From Elephas maximus indicus (taxonomy: Eukaryota > Chordata > Mammalia > Proboscidea > Elephantidae): DNA of 64,000 bases. Under the pieces are notes generated by a model that saw only the letters and a list, made by a program, of their open reading frames with translations, searched no databases and had not been told where the DNA came from. A program made the position numbers and the translations under genes. The DNA lies in assembly GCF_024166365.1 (NCBI RefSeq), contig NC_064830.1, positions 94,170,968 to 94,234,967 on the forward strand. Direction: 5' to 3'. Below are positions 1 through 9,575 of this stretch, piece after piece (the first letter of the stretch is position 1; each line of letters opens with the position of its first letter).

Positions 1-97
1 AAGGAAACAGAGATGAGAATTGGTCCCCAGCCAGTTGAGAAGAGCAGGGGGTGGAGGCCAGGAGATGGAAGCACTGCCCCTTCACCCCTTCCCCCAG

Positions 98-127
98 CCC
101 TGTCCTTCTTCCTCCTCCTGCCACTGG
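98..127 (+). CDS. SSC4D: SSC4D leader micro-exon (hydrophobic signal segment)
   Basis: This is a 30-nt exon candidate. A pyrimidine-rich tract ending in CCCCCAG precedes it and GTGAGT follows. It reads LSFFLLLPL in the frame that joins the next exon through a split GCT (Ala) codon. Both ends are phase 1, like all other exons of the gene. The hydrophobic run suggests the core of a signal peptide or signal anchor. The start codon would be in an exon outside the window. The exon is tiny, so the call rests on splice sites, phase and hydrophobicity rather than on homology. Confidence 0.6.
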
Positions 128-3100
128 GTGAGTGCTTTCACCCCAATCTTTGACTCTCCCCTTTTCTGGCTCTCAGTTTTCCCAGCTATAAAATTATGGT
201 GGGAGGTGGGTTGTGGATGAGCTGGTTTGCAATGTTCTTTCCAGCTCTGATCTCTGCCCAGGGTTGATGAAAGCTGAGGGTCTGAGGTTGGGGGACTCAG
301 TGCTACAGGCGAGGGCTAAATATACAGAGTGTGGGTAGTTAGGGACCACTGGAAAGAGAGAAAGAGAATGGGCTCGCCAGTGGCTGTTTGAGAGGCAGCT
401 GGGAAGATAGATGGAATCAAATGACCTAGACTACCTGACCTTGAGAAAGAAGAAACAGTGTCTCAGTTTCTTCACCTATGAAATGGGTACACTAGTATGT
501 GCCTCAGAGGGTAGTTGTAAGGAGTCAATGAGGTAATATGTGTGAAAGTGTCTGAGAACTCTAATACCCTATGCACAATAAGGGGCAGTTACCCAGCTTT
601 AAATTTTTGTGTGCTAGGCCAGAGTCCCCATTTTTCTTCCCCACCTCCCCTCTCAGGCCAAGTGCTCAGAATTGTGTGTGAATAAGACCGTGACTGTCTG
701 GGTTGGAATCCCAGCTGTAGCCTTTATCTGCTCTGTCGCCTTGAGCAAGTTGGAGAACCTCACTATACCTGAAGTTTCCCCATCCATATAAATTGTCCCA
801 CTGATTAAGTGAGGCAAAGCACATAAAGCAATAAGCACAGTGCCTGGCATGCATCTATGTGATAGCTCATGCAGAAGGACTCTTTGGGAGGAAATCACAG
901 TGAAGCACAAAGCTTTAAGGTGGAGCTACTGAGCATCCAGAAACCCTGGTGGAGGTGGCGTAGTGGTTAAGTGCTATGGCTGCTAAACAAAAGGTCGGCA
1001 GTTCAAATCCACTGGGCACTTCTTGGAAACTCTACGGGGCAGTTCTACCCTGTCCTGTAGGGTCACTATGAGTCAGGATCGACTCGATGGCAGTGGGTTT
1101 GGGTTTTTTGGGTACCCGAGCACCTGCTGAGTAATCAGCTGTGAGCAGGGGGCCCTGCGGGACACAGGTGAGATAGGTATGCCCACCTCACCAGGCAGAG
1201 GCCCTGAAAGGGGCACATACATGGTGCCCATGCAACTCTTCCAAGTAGAAAGCACTTCCAGCTGAGGGCTAGAAGAAGGGGTTCTGAGCCAGGTCTTGAA
1301 GGGTGGGCAGGGCTGGAATGAGCCAGGTTAGCCAGCAGGGCAGTCCAAGCAGAGGAGATAAGGTGCAGTAGACTGCTGGGAGGTTAAGTAAGGGGAAGCT
1401 GGTCAGAAGACACTAGGATGCTTTGTGGAGAAGACTCCAGGGCCAGGACTTTATCCTGCAGGCACCGGCAGCACTAACGATTTAGAAGTGGGGTAAGATA
1501 AGCAGATCTGTGTTTGAGACACACCTTTCTGGGGCTGCGGGTGGGCCAATGGAAAAGATGTGAGGCAGCGAGGCTGATGGGGACAGGCAAGGAAAGAGAT
1601 GATGGAGCTTCTGAGAAGCAGGGGTAGTAGAGTCAAAAAGGAGGGGGATGATGGTGAGGACCATTGTGCGGGGGCAGTGCTGTGTTCCTGAGGCTGGCAG
1701 CCCTTTCTCGTAGACGGCAGAGGCACCAATGGTCTTCCTCACTCTGTTTCAGCTAGCGCCCTACAGCCCACTCCACTGCCCTTTCCAGGTAGGTGCCCCT
1801 GCCCTCCCTCCCTGACCCCCTCACTCAGACTCTCAGAAGATGTCAAGGAGAGACTAACAAGCCCTGCATTACTCTAGAGGCCCCCACCTCAAAGGGATTG
1901 CTCCGGCCTTCCCTTTTTACACAAGGGAGAAATCAGGCCCAGAAGGACTGATCCCAAGTCTCCCACAGCTTCACGGCAAGGTGGGCAACCCCTAGGTTGG
2001 GCCCAGTGATCCCCCTACTGCCAGCTCTACCCTCTCCACAGAGCTGAGGCTGGTGGGGGGCCCGAGTCGCTGCCGGGGGCGCCTGGAGGTCCTGCATAGT
2101 GGCTCCTGGGGCAGTGTCTGCGACGACGACTGGGACGTGGTGGACGCCAATGTGGTGTGTCGCCAGCTGGGCTGCGGCCTGGCGCTGCCGGTGCCCCGGC
2201 CCTTAGCCTTTGGCCAGGGCTGGGGTCCCATCCTGCTGGACAACGTGGAGTGCCACGGGCAGGAAGCTGCGCTGAGTGAATGCGGCAGCCGGGGCTGGGG
2301 CGTCCACAATTGTTTTCACTACGAGGACGTGGCTGTCCTGTGTGATGGTGAGCAGAGGCCTGAGTCTTGGGAGGGCAGACTGTGGGAAGCAGCAGGGCTG
2401 CAGGCTAGATAAATGAAGGGACTTCCCAGTGGTAATCCTGTTTCATGCAGAAGACCGGGCCAGGGGCTGCACGGGTGTCAGCGTGACCTTATGCTGAAAG
2501 AAAACCAGCATCACCGCTTCCATGCATGGCTTCGATTGCCCAGTAGACCCCCTTTCCCATTTTTAAAACCAGGTGATTGGGGCCACACTGGCCTTAAGCT
2601 CCACTTGGCATCGCACTGCAGGGAAAACTTGAGAGGTTTTGACCTTGAGAGCAATGGTTCTAGATTTCAAGAGAACCACCTGAAAGGCTTGCAAAAACAC
2701 AGATTACAGCCCCATCCCTAGAGTTTCTGATTTACTAAGTCTGGGGTGGCACCTGGGAATGTGCACATTTAACAAGTCCCCCAAGTGATGCTGATGCTGT
2801 TTTAAGAACTACTGCGTTAGAAGTGCTCAGGACTCAGAGTTCCTGGCTTTGACCCTTTGTGTGGCCAGAGCCTTAGGGGTCCGTGTCCCTGCCCCTCACA
2901 CACCCTATAGGTGTGAGGATGGAGACCAGAAAGATCCATGGATCTTCCTCCCTTCCGCCCTGCTTCCTTCTCAGAGTTCTTGCCCACGCAGCCCCCAATA
3001 AGGAAAATGTTAACCAGCAGAGCTGTCCCCACAGCCTCCCAGAATGGGAAAGGTAAGTAAGAGTAACGCGGGGGACTACCTGGGTCTTTGGAGATAAGTA

Positions 3101-6100
3101 AGAGTAATGAGGGGGACTGCCTGGGTCTTTGGAGATAGATCCAGGGAGGGTCCAACCTTAGGCAGTGGAAAGAGAGGAATTACAAATGGGCAAACTTGGT
3201 CATTCCCCCACCCTACCCTGACCCTCTGTAGCCCCTCGGGCAGCTCACAGTCTGGATAGAGAAATAAGGACACAATCACTCTGTGGGAGGATTAAAAATA
3301 AAGTCAGCAAAACGTTGGAGAGGTAGGTGTGGGGGCTGGAGCTTAGTCTAATGGAGAGTCAGATAGGGCCGGAATCAACCTGACAGCAATGGGTAGAACT
3401 GCCCCATAGGGTTTCCAAGGAGCACCTGGGGGATTTGAACTGCCGACCTTTTGGTTAGCAACCATAGCACTTAACCAACTACGCCACCAGGGTTTCCAAT
3501 GGGTAAATTGGGTCCAAAAATGATGATGTAGAAGAAAATGAAAAGTGCCCCACAAGAGGGACAGATAAAGAGGCAAGAAAACCTGGAGAAGGAAGAGGGT
3601 CCCATCTATTAGGAGGAGATTAGGGAGCTTCATGGAGGAAGGACTGTTGGAGCTGGACTTTGAGCAGTGACGGAGCTTACATCCAAAAAAAAAAAACCAA
3701 ACCCACCGTCGAGTCGATACTCATAGCGACCCTACAGGACAGAGTAGAACTGCCCCATAGAGTTTCCAATTAGTGCCTGGCGGATTCGAACTGCCGACCC
3801 TTTCCTTAGCAGCCATAGCAAGCACCTAACCACTACGCCACCAGGGTTTCCACCAGGCAGTGGTAAACGATAAAGCGGCACACGCTGGACGAGGGAGGGT
3901 TGGCTTTAGGCAGGGAGTGACACAATCAACTGACCTGTCCTGTGGTCCCACAAACCACCCCCAATCTGGACTGCGAGGAGGCAGGGCACTAGGGCTAAGA
4001 GGGGGAGCAGATCCCCCTGAGTTTTAGGTCCTGGGGCACCGGGAACTGTGGATATGCGGAGGGCTTGGAGCACCCTGGGTGAGTGGCTGTTCAGACGCAC
4101 TTCTGGAGGGAGGCCGAGCTCTGTGGGAGATGCCCCCTGCCCTCCCTCACCAGGTGAGGGCAGTGTGCGCCTGGTCGGGGGCACAGGCCCATGTCAGGGC
4201 CGAGTGGAGATCCTGCATGGCGGCCTGTGGGGCACCGTGTGCGACGACGACTGGGGGCTGCCGGACGCCGCGGTGGTGTGCCGTCAGCTGGGCTGCGGGG
4301 CGGCTCTGGCCGCCACCACCAACGCCTTCTTCGGCTACGGCACTGGGCACATCATGCTGGACAACGTGCAGTGCGAAGGAAGCGAGCCCCGCCTAGCAGC
4401 CTGCCAGAGTCTGGGCTGGGGAGTGCACAACTGCGGGCATCACGAGGACGCCGGCGCGCTCTGCGCAGGTGCGGATTTGGGGGCGGGGCGGGGCCTCGGG
4501 GCGGGGCGGGGCCGCGGCCCTTGGGGCTAGCCCTGACAGCTAGAGGAGGTGAAGAGGTGTCAGGGCGGGGGTTGGGGGGCTTTTGGCTGCCCTGGTGGCG
4601 CAGTGGTTGAGAGCTGCTGTTGCTAACCGAAAGGTCGGCAGTTCGCCACCACCCACTCCTTGGAAACCGTATGGGGCAGTTCTACCCTGTCTGTAGGATC
4701 TCTGTGAGATGGAATCGACTCCATGGCAACGGGTTTGCTGCTTCCTAGGAAAACCCAAAATTTACTTTTAATATCTCAATGCTGCTCTAGAAGTGCCTCA
4801 GAATATTACAATACCAAAAAAAAAAAAAAAAAAACCGTTGCCATGGAGTTCAGCTCATAGCTACCTTATAGGGCAGATTTGAACTGCCCCATAGTTTCCA
4901 AGGAGCACCTGGTGGATTTGAACTGCCGACCTTTTGGTTAGCACCGGTAGCACTAAACCACGATGCCACCAGGGTTTCCAATTATTACAGTACTCCCCAC
5001 AATATCCCACTACTTCTTGTGGTACACTCTACAACTGTGACAATACTGCAATTTTGCCCTACCAAAACTCCAGAAGTACCTAGCAATCTCCCAGTACTCT
5101 TCATTGAATACTACTTCAGATTAAAATAACAATAGTATTGGCTTAGAAATACTTAATAAGTCTGTGACATGTAAGCCAGGTATGTCTCCAAAACAGGAAC
5201 ACAGTCCTCTGTAACCCTGATGCGCTATTATTTCCTCCCCACCTGGCCCCTCTCCATTTGTGGGAAATTTTTTCAACAAGTAGGAATAATAGGGCCAATA
5301 ATGTCAGTTCTCAGGTGGACTTCACTCTAGAAGATATTAAGGGCTTGCCCATGATTCCTCCTAGCTCATTATTCCCAGTTTACAGGTGGGAAAGCTGAGG
5401 CCCAGAAAGGCACAGGCTTATCCATTGTCACAGGGTGGTGCCTTGGCTAACCTCACTGCATGGCATTGGGCATACCCCTTGCCCTTTCTAGCACTATTTA
5501 AAAATATATACATATAATAACAATGTCTTGTTCATGAACAAGACTCTTGATAATGAGGCTTGTCCTGCAAACTTCTCAAGACTGCAGATGTCCCTCCCTG
5601 GCAGGTAAGGCCTTCTGTATCTCCATGTCCTGGGTTTCAGAATGGGACACATGCTGAGAACAATGTGTCCCATGACACAATGCCGAATGAAAACACTGAA
5701 GAGAAATGAAAGCATGTCTGTGAAAGCCTTCTTAAACTGTGAAGCATTGTACATTTGTGCAGCACAAGTAAATTCAAAGCTAGGCAGATCTCCTTGGACC
5801 CCAGCTGGGGCTGGGCCCCTCCCTGGAAGTGAAATCTGTTGTCTTTTCCAAGGAGGCCCTCCCATCCTCCCCAAAAGCCCAATGGCTGAGGGGGAACCAG
5901 ACTGGCCTCTGATCCTTCCCTCCTCTCCTGCTCTAGTGCTGGGTCCCCCCACTCTGGCAGTACCGCTGCCCTCAGCCACAAGAGAGGACTGGGCTGGGCA
6001 CACAGAGCCATTGGGTAAGGAAGTGCAGCCCTCCAGGGGTAGAGTGGTGAGGGCAAGATGGGTGGGGCTGGGAATTGAGTCAGCTGCTCCAGAACTTGGA

Positions 6101-8937
6101 AATGCAGACCAAGGTCAGGGGGCCCTAATGTACCAGGCCAGGGTTTTAGCCAGATGGTAAAGAGGTGGGCAAAAGAACAGATCAACAGACAGAGCAAGGA
6201 TGAAATCCACAGAGCTCTAGAAAGTTGGGTGGGTATTCAGACATTTCTTTAAAGCTTTGAATTAAAATTTGGGTTGGTGCTGAGACTGAAAATTGAGAGG
6301 CCTTGTGATGGGGTTTGAGAAAAAGGGCTGAATCAAGGGGAGACCTGCGTTTGGCAATAGGACTGGAATAATAATTGGGATTGAAATTAATGCCCGGAAT
6401 TAGGATTCAATTCATTCCAGTTAAGTTTCCTGACGACCCCACTCCAGGCAGGACAACATGGTGACTCTGGGATTGAGGTTGAGTGTGGGGTGCGTCTGGT
6501 ACAAGAAAGGCCCCTGTGTTCTGCTTCAGGCAAGTTGGCCTCCTTGTCCCCTTCAAACGTTCTAGACGCCTTGTCTCCGCAGCTACCGGAGCTGGGGCCC
6601 AGCCTTCCAGGGAGACCGCACTGCTCACAAGTGCCTGGGCCGCGGGGAAGAAAAGTAAGTGGCGGAGTCGGGGTGCCACCGGGGAGGGGGGGTAAAGGGG
6701 GGGCCGGGGCTTTGACTGGGAGCCAGCAGCCCCTCTGGCCGCGGGTCTCTGCGCCCCGCAGGCGGGCGGCTGCGGCTGGTGGGCGGCCCGGGCCCGTGCC
6801 GCGGCCGCGTGGAGGTGCTCTACGCCGGGGGCTGGGGCACCGTGTGTGACGATGACTGGGACTTCGCGGACGCCCGTGTGGCCTGTCGTGAGGCGGGTTG
6901 CGGGCCCGCGCTCGGCGCCACGGGCCTCGGCCACTTCGGCTACGGCCGCGGCCCGGTGCTGCTGGACAACGTGGGCTGCGCCGGCACCGAAGCCCGCCTG
7001 AACGACTGCTTCCACCTGGGCTGGGGCCAGCACAACTGCGGCCACCATGAGGATGCGGGCGCGCTCTGCGTAGGTGAGGCACGCGCAGGCGTGCACTGCG
7101 GCGCGGGCGGGGCAGGGCAGGAGCTGAGGGATGGGCGGGGCCGCGCGTGAGGACGTGTGGACGTGAGGACGTGAGGACGTGTGGACGTGAGGACGTGAGG
7201 ACGCACACTCCGCAGGGAAAGGAGGAGTCCTACCGGCGGCGCGCTCTGCGGCTGCGCGAACGGGCGGGGCCGGGTGGCGCCGGGCGGGGCCGGGCGGGGT
7301 CGGAAAGGGCCTCCCTCTGCAGTGCTGGAGTCGGGTGGGACCTGGGTGGGGCGCTGGGCTCGGAGGCAGCCGGGGAGTGAGGGGCTGGGCGGGCCCGAGG
7401 TGAGGCCTAAAGCCAGGCCTGGTGAGATAACAGTGTAACGTCTGTAAGAGTTTGTGGGGGCTTGGGTCGGAGTGTTGTTGCTGTTTGCTGAGTCAAGGAC
7501 CGGTCAAGCTCTAGTTGGCAAAGTTAATCAGACTTCAGGGAGCGCCTGACTTTTGGGACAAGTCAATGGAAAGGGGTGACACGAGTTTTTAAAATGTTTC
7601 TGTTCACTGATTGGTGTTGGAATTGAGATCTTCACACTCATTCCGTGCCCCCCTCCATAGCCTTGGCCACAAAGGGCTAGGCTTCAAAGGTTCTGCTTTG
7701 AGCTCCAGGGCCAAAGAAGCAAAACCCCGTTTCGGATTCAAGAGGTGGGGAGCAGTGCAGAATCCTATGAAGTCCTTTCTGTCCCCAGAACAAGCTTCCT
7801 TCGGGAGGGTAGATTACCTGGCCCCAAGGAACATGGTACCCAATGTGACTACCACTTCTTTCTCTCTGCCCTTGGCTGAGCCAGGCCCAGAGGAGCTGGG
7901 ACTGCAGGTCCAGCAGGATGGCTCTGAGACCACCCAGGTGCCCACTCCTCGGCCCAGGGACGGTAGGTGCCTAGAGGCCCCAGGAGTGAGGTGGGGGCAT
8001 CGATTGGGATTAGGAAGGGCTTGGATTGAGGGAGGTCACAGCCTGGGGGTTTACAGCTCTGCAGATTTGCACCGGTTTCCTGAATCCTTGTCCTTTTGTA
8101 CTGGTCTCAGGCCTCATTATCAGGGGTATGGTGTCCAGAAAAAGGGAGGTGGGCTTTAAGCTAGAGCTTTCTAGAGAGTCTCTAGAGGTAGGATCAAAAT
8201 GAGGGGTTGGAGATCTTGTCCTGAGATCAGTGAAAGAATTCAGTCTGTGGTGTGTGTGTGTGTGTAGGAGTGGGAGGTGATGACCTTCAGGGGACACAAT
8301 GAGACATAATGACAGTCTCCAATGAGCTGGCCTGGGGTTGAGGTGTTGTAATTTCAAACAGAGAACTAAGGACAGAGCAAACATGAAGTACCCCACACAT
8401 ACTGGGTACAATCATTGTACCCTTCCAGTCATTGGAGTTTGAGTCTGGGCTGATGCTATCCTTCTTTAGTCTCATTGGTCTGCCCTCACAGCAGCTTTGA
8501 GGGCAGTTCTGTGTCTCAGACCACTGCCCTTTGCCTACTCTACCTACCATTACTTGATCTAGCCTAGGAGTGGCCTGGCCTGGCCCAGCCCCTTCCAGCC
8601 CTACACCTTCTCCCACACAGGGCATCTGCGTCTGTCCAGCGGCGCCCACAGATGTGAGGGACGTGTGGAGCTTTTCCTAGGGCAGCGGTGGGGCACTGTC
8701 TGCGATGATGCCTGGGACCTTCGGGCAGCCGGTGTCCTGTGCCGCCAGCTGGGCTGTGGCGAGGCCCTGGCGGCCCCTGGCGAGGCCCACTTTGGCCCAG
8801 GCCGAGGGCCTATCCTCCTGGACAATGTCAAGTGCCGTGGGGATGAGACCATCCTGCTGCTCTGCTCTCACATCCCCTGGGATGCCCACAACTGTGACCA
8901 CAGCGAGGATGCCAGTGTCCTGTGCCGGCTGTCGTGA
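98..8937 (+). CDS. SSC4D: SSC4D: four-SRCR-domain (group B) scavenger receptor family protein, 5'-partial, 10 coding exons
   Basis: Spliced coding sequence join(98-127, 1753-1788, 2042-2347, 2975-3052, 4154-4468, 5937-6014, 6583-6654, 6762-7073, 7885-7962, 8621-8937). The exons join in one frame and give about 540 residues to a TGA. The human protein is about 575 residues as I recall it, so roughly 35 N-terminal residues, including the start Met, should be encoded before the window. The product is a short hydrophobic leader followed by four SRCR domains, each with eight cysteines, which is the group-B pattern. Pro/Ser/Thr-rich linkers separate the domains. No transmembrane segment follows the last domain, so a secreted form is inferred. 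The family is linked to ligand or microbial recognition, but the ligand of this member is not evident from sequence. Every exon boundary is AG/GT and every intron is phase 1. YWHAG lies downstream on the same strand, as in human 7q11.23. Confidence 0.93.
425..590 (+). repeat. MIR fragment
   Basis: CTCAGTTTCTTCACCTATGA followed by AATGGG and GTCAATGAGGTAATATG matches the right half of MIR in sense orientation. Confidence 0.65.
685..880 (+). repeat. MIR fragment
   Basis: GGTTGGAATCCCAGCTGTAG, then a CCTTGAGCAAGTT block and CACAGTGCCTGGCA, in the order of a sense MIR element. Confidence 0.65.
941..1111 (+). repeat. AfroSINE
   Basis: Near full-length copy in the SSC4D intron 128-1752. It shows a B-box-like GCAGTTCAAATCC, the body motif GGGCAGTTCTACC and tail CAGTGGGTTTGGG. 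The head is altered, with an extra GAGGTGG before GGCGTAGTGG. Confidence 0.9.
1753..1788 (+). CDS. SSC4D: SSC4D Pro-rich micro-exon before SRCR1
   Basis: This 36-nt exon has acceptor TCTGTTTCAG and donor GTAGGT. It reads (A)[11 protein letters not shown] and then a split GAG codon shared with the SRCR1 exon. It is phase 1 at both ends. It encodes the short proline-rich stretch between the leader and the first SRCR domain, and a signal-peptidase site could lie near its Ala-Ser-Ala. Confidence 0.72.
2042..2347 (+). CDS. SSC4D: SSC4D SRCR domain 1 exon
   Basis: This 306-nt exon encodes one whole group-B SRCR domain, from [10 protein letters not shown] to VAVLCD. Eight cysteines are visible in the contexts SRC, SVC, VVC, LGC, VEC, SEC, HNC and VLC. 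The domain has the conserved VCDDDWD acidic cluster and HYED near the last cysteine, which are the positions that bind calcium in many SRCR domains. Acceptor CTCCACAG, donor GTGAGC, phase 1 at both ends. Confidence 0.95.
2645..2825 (-). repeat. MER5A-like hAT-Charlie DNA transposon fossil
   Basis: AACCACCTGAAAGGCTTGCA, then CAGAGTTTCTGATT-like and AGTGATGCTGATGCTG blocks, match antisense MER5A. It lies in the SSC4D intron 2348-2974. Confidence 0.65.
2975..3052 (+). CDS. SSC4D: SSC4D linker exon between SRCR1 and SRCR2
   Basis: This 78-nt exon encodes 26 residues, beginning (E)FLPTQPP and ending ASQNGK. It is rich in Pro, Thr and Ser and has no cysteine. Acceptor CTTCTCAG, donor GTAAGT, phase 1 at both ends. 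Such linkers are likely extended and possibly O-glycosylated, which is an inference. Skipping this exon would keep the frame. Confidence 0.88.
3366..3500 (-). repeat. AfroSINE, 3' end rearranged
   Basis: The reverse-strand body (AACTGCCCCATAGGGTTTCC to GCCACCAGGGTTTCC) is intact. The tail end instead shows plus-sense tail sequence (GGAATCAACCTGACAGCAAT), which suggests a small inversion or a fused fragment. It lies in the SSC4D intron 3053-4153. Confidence 0.85.
3685..3852 (-). repeat. AfroSINE
   Basis: Full-length reverse copy from the A-rich tail complement and ACCGTCGAGTCGATACTCA to GCCACCAGGGTTTCCA. It is the second SINE in the SSC4D intron 3053-4153, in the same orientation as the first. 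Confidence 0.92.
4154..4468 (+). CDS. SSC4D: SSC4D SRCR domain 2 exon
   Basis: This 315-nt exon begins with EGSVRLVGG and ends with GALCA. Eight cysteines appear in the contexts GPC, TVC, VVC, LGC, VQC, AAC, HNC and ALC. VCDDDWG and HHED keep the acidic residues typical of calcium-binding SRCR domains. Acceptor CTCACCAG, donor GTGCGG, phase 1 at both ends. Just past the donor lies an unusually G-rich GGGGC repeat (4478-4515). Confidence 0.95.
4478..4515 (+). repeat. GGGGC tandem tract next to the SRCR2 donor
   Basis: Repeated GGGGC blocks, interrupted by one CTC, begin 10 nt past the splice donor at 4469. Several runs of four or more G make a G-quadruplex possible on the RNA-like strand. Confidence 0.75.
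4585..4741 (+). repeat. AfroSINE
   Basis: CCCTGGTGGCGCAGTGG head, GGTCGGCAGTTCG and tail GGCAACGGGTTTGC. It forms an inverted pair with the copy at 4816-4981 in the same SSC4D intron. Confidence 0.92.
4816..4981 (-). repeat. AfroSINE
   Basis: Reverse copy with an A17-18 tract, CCGTTGCCATGGAGTTCAG at the tail end and GCCACCAGGGTTTCC at the head. It is the inverted partner of 4585-4741. Confidence 0.92.
5355..5465 (-). repeat. MIR fragment, antisense
   Basis: CCCAGTTTACAGGTGGGAAA, then GCTGAGGCCCAGAAAGG, is the antisense MIR core. Confidence 0.55.
5937..6014 (+). CDS. SSC4D: SSC4D linker exon 2a between SRCR2 and SRCR3
   Basis: This 78-nt exon encodes (V)[18 protein letters not shown] and then AGHTEPL. 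Acceptor CTGCTCTAG, donor GTAAGG, phase 1 at both ends. It is Pro/Thr/Ser-rich with no cysteine. It is the first of two linker exons between SRCR2 and SRCR3. Length and phase equal those of the linkers at 2975 and 7885. Confidence 0.87.
6583..6654 (+). CDS. SSC4D: SSC4D linker exon 2b between SRCR2 and SRCR3
   Basis: This 72-nt exon begins (A)[14 protein letters not shown] and ends WAAGKK, then a split AGC (Ser) codon shared with the SRCR3 exon. Acceptor TCTCCGCAG, donor GTAAGT, phase 1 at both ends. With exon 2a it gives the SRCR2-SRCR3 spacer twice the length of the other two spacers. Confidence 0.87.
6762..7073 (+). CDS. SSC4D: SSC4D SRCR domain 3 exon
   Basis: This 312-nt exon begins [12 protein letters not shown] and ends GALCV. 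Eight cysteines appear in the contexts GPC, TVC, VAC, AGC, VGC, NDC, HNC and ALC. VCDDDWD and HHED are intact. The third cysteine pair reads ACREAGC instead of the CRQLGC seen in the other three domains. Acceptor CCCCGCAG, donor GTGAGG, phase 1 at both ends. The exon is very GC-rich and rich in CpG. Confidence 0.95.
7147..7202 (+). repeat. 8-bp minisatellite with 24-bp higher-order order
   Basis: Seven 8-bp units, GTGAGGAC (A) and GTGTGGAC (B), in the order A-B-A-A-B-A-A. It lies in the SSC4D intron just after the SRCR3 exon, in CpG-rich DNA. Confidence 0.9.
7885..7962 (+). CDS. SSC4D: SSC4D linker exon between SRCR3 and SRCR4
   Basis: This 78-nt exon begins (G)[17 protein letters not shown] and ends RPRD. 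Acceptor GAGCCAG, donor GTAGGT, phase 1 at both ends. It is more acidic and Gln-rich than the other linkers and has no cysteine. Confidence 0.9.
8249..8265 (+). repeat. (GT)n microsatellite
   Basis: About eight GT units in the SSC4D intron 7963-8620. Confidence 0.85.
8621..8937 (+). CDS. SSC4D: SSC4D SRCR domain 4 and stop codon (last coding exon)
   Basis: This exon encodes the last SRCR domain, from [12 protein letters not shown] to VLCRLS and a TGA at 8935-8937. Eight cysteines appear in the contexts HRC, TVC, VLC, LGC, VKC, LLC, HNC and VLC. The acidic cluster is VCDDAWD, so one Asp of the DDDW motif is Ala here, unlike SRCR1-3. The domain may therefore bind metal differently, although HSED is kept. 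Only three residues follow the last cysteine, so no C-terminal membrane anchor is encoded. Acceptor CCACACAG. Confidence 0.95.
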
Positions 8938-9575
8938 CCCAGCGGCTCTGCAGACCACCTCTTCTGGGACTCTGCTGTGGCCTGCCCCTCCTCTCCCAGG
9001 AAGCCCTCCTCCTGCACTCTGCCCCTCTCTCCCTGCTGGGGAGAGAGCCTGCCCAGACTGTGCTGATGTGTGGGGGAGCCTGGTTCTATCCCCATCAACT
9101 TGTGTGACCTCAGCCTGTCATCAGCTATTGTGGGCCCAATTCAATGAAAGCTCCCAGATTCTGCTCAACCCGAATGGAAAATGGGGCAAAGGAAATGACT
9201 CCTAACTCCTTCTCTCTGGTGGGGCACCCTTGACCCTTTCTTCCTGGACCCAGGCCCAGGAGGCTCAGGGGCTGTCTGTAAAGGGGGAATCTCTATATCC
9301 CTCCCCCATCTTGGGACCCCCAAAAATAGGGAAGGCAGAGAAGCCCACAGCTCTTTGCCCTGCCCCGTTCCATGAGGGCCTGGGCTCAGATGGTGCTTGG
9401 ATGGACAAGGGGACTGAGGGGGCCAAAGCAGGGACAGTGGCCCCTTCCTGCAGCTAGATCCACTTATGCTGCCCCCACCAGAGAGCCTCCACTTTGCAGT
9501 AGCAAAGAACCCTGGGGGCCTGTAGCCACCCATTCCTCAGTGCCAAGGTCAATAAAGCATTGTCCTCCCTGTCTT
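8938..9575 (+). other. SSC4D: SSC4D 3' UTR
   Basis: The UTR runs from the TGA to about 20 nt past the AATAAA at 9551-9556, giving roughly 640 nt. No interspersed repeat is seen in it. Its end is inferred from the poly(A) signal. Confidence 0.75.
9551..9556 (+). terminator. SSC4D: SSC4D polyadenylation signal AATAAA
   Basis: A canonical AATAAA sits 614 nt after the stop codon. A T/GT-rich stretch (TGTCCTCCCTGTCTTT) follows it within 30 nt, as expected of a cleavage site. Confidence 0.8.

Noticed and set aside
6387..7208. 273-residue minus-strand open frame over SRCR3
   Set aside because: It is the antisense shadow of a GC-rich coding exon, with Arg/Pro/His-rich low-complexity content.
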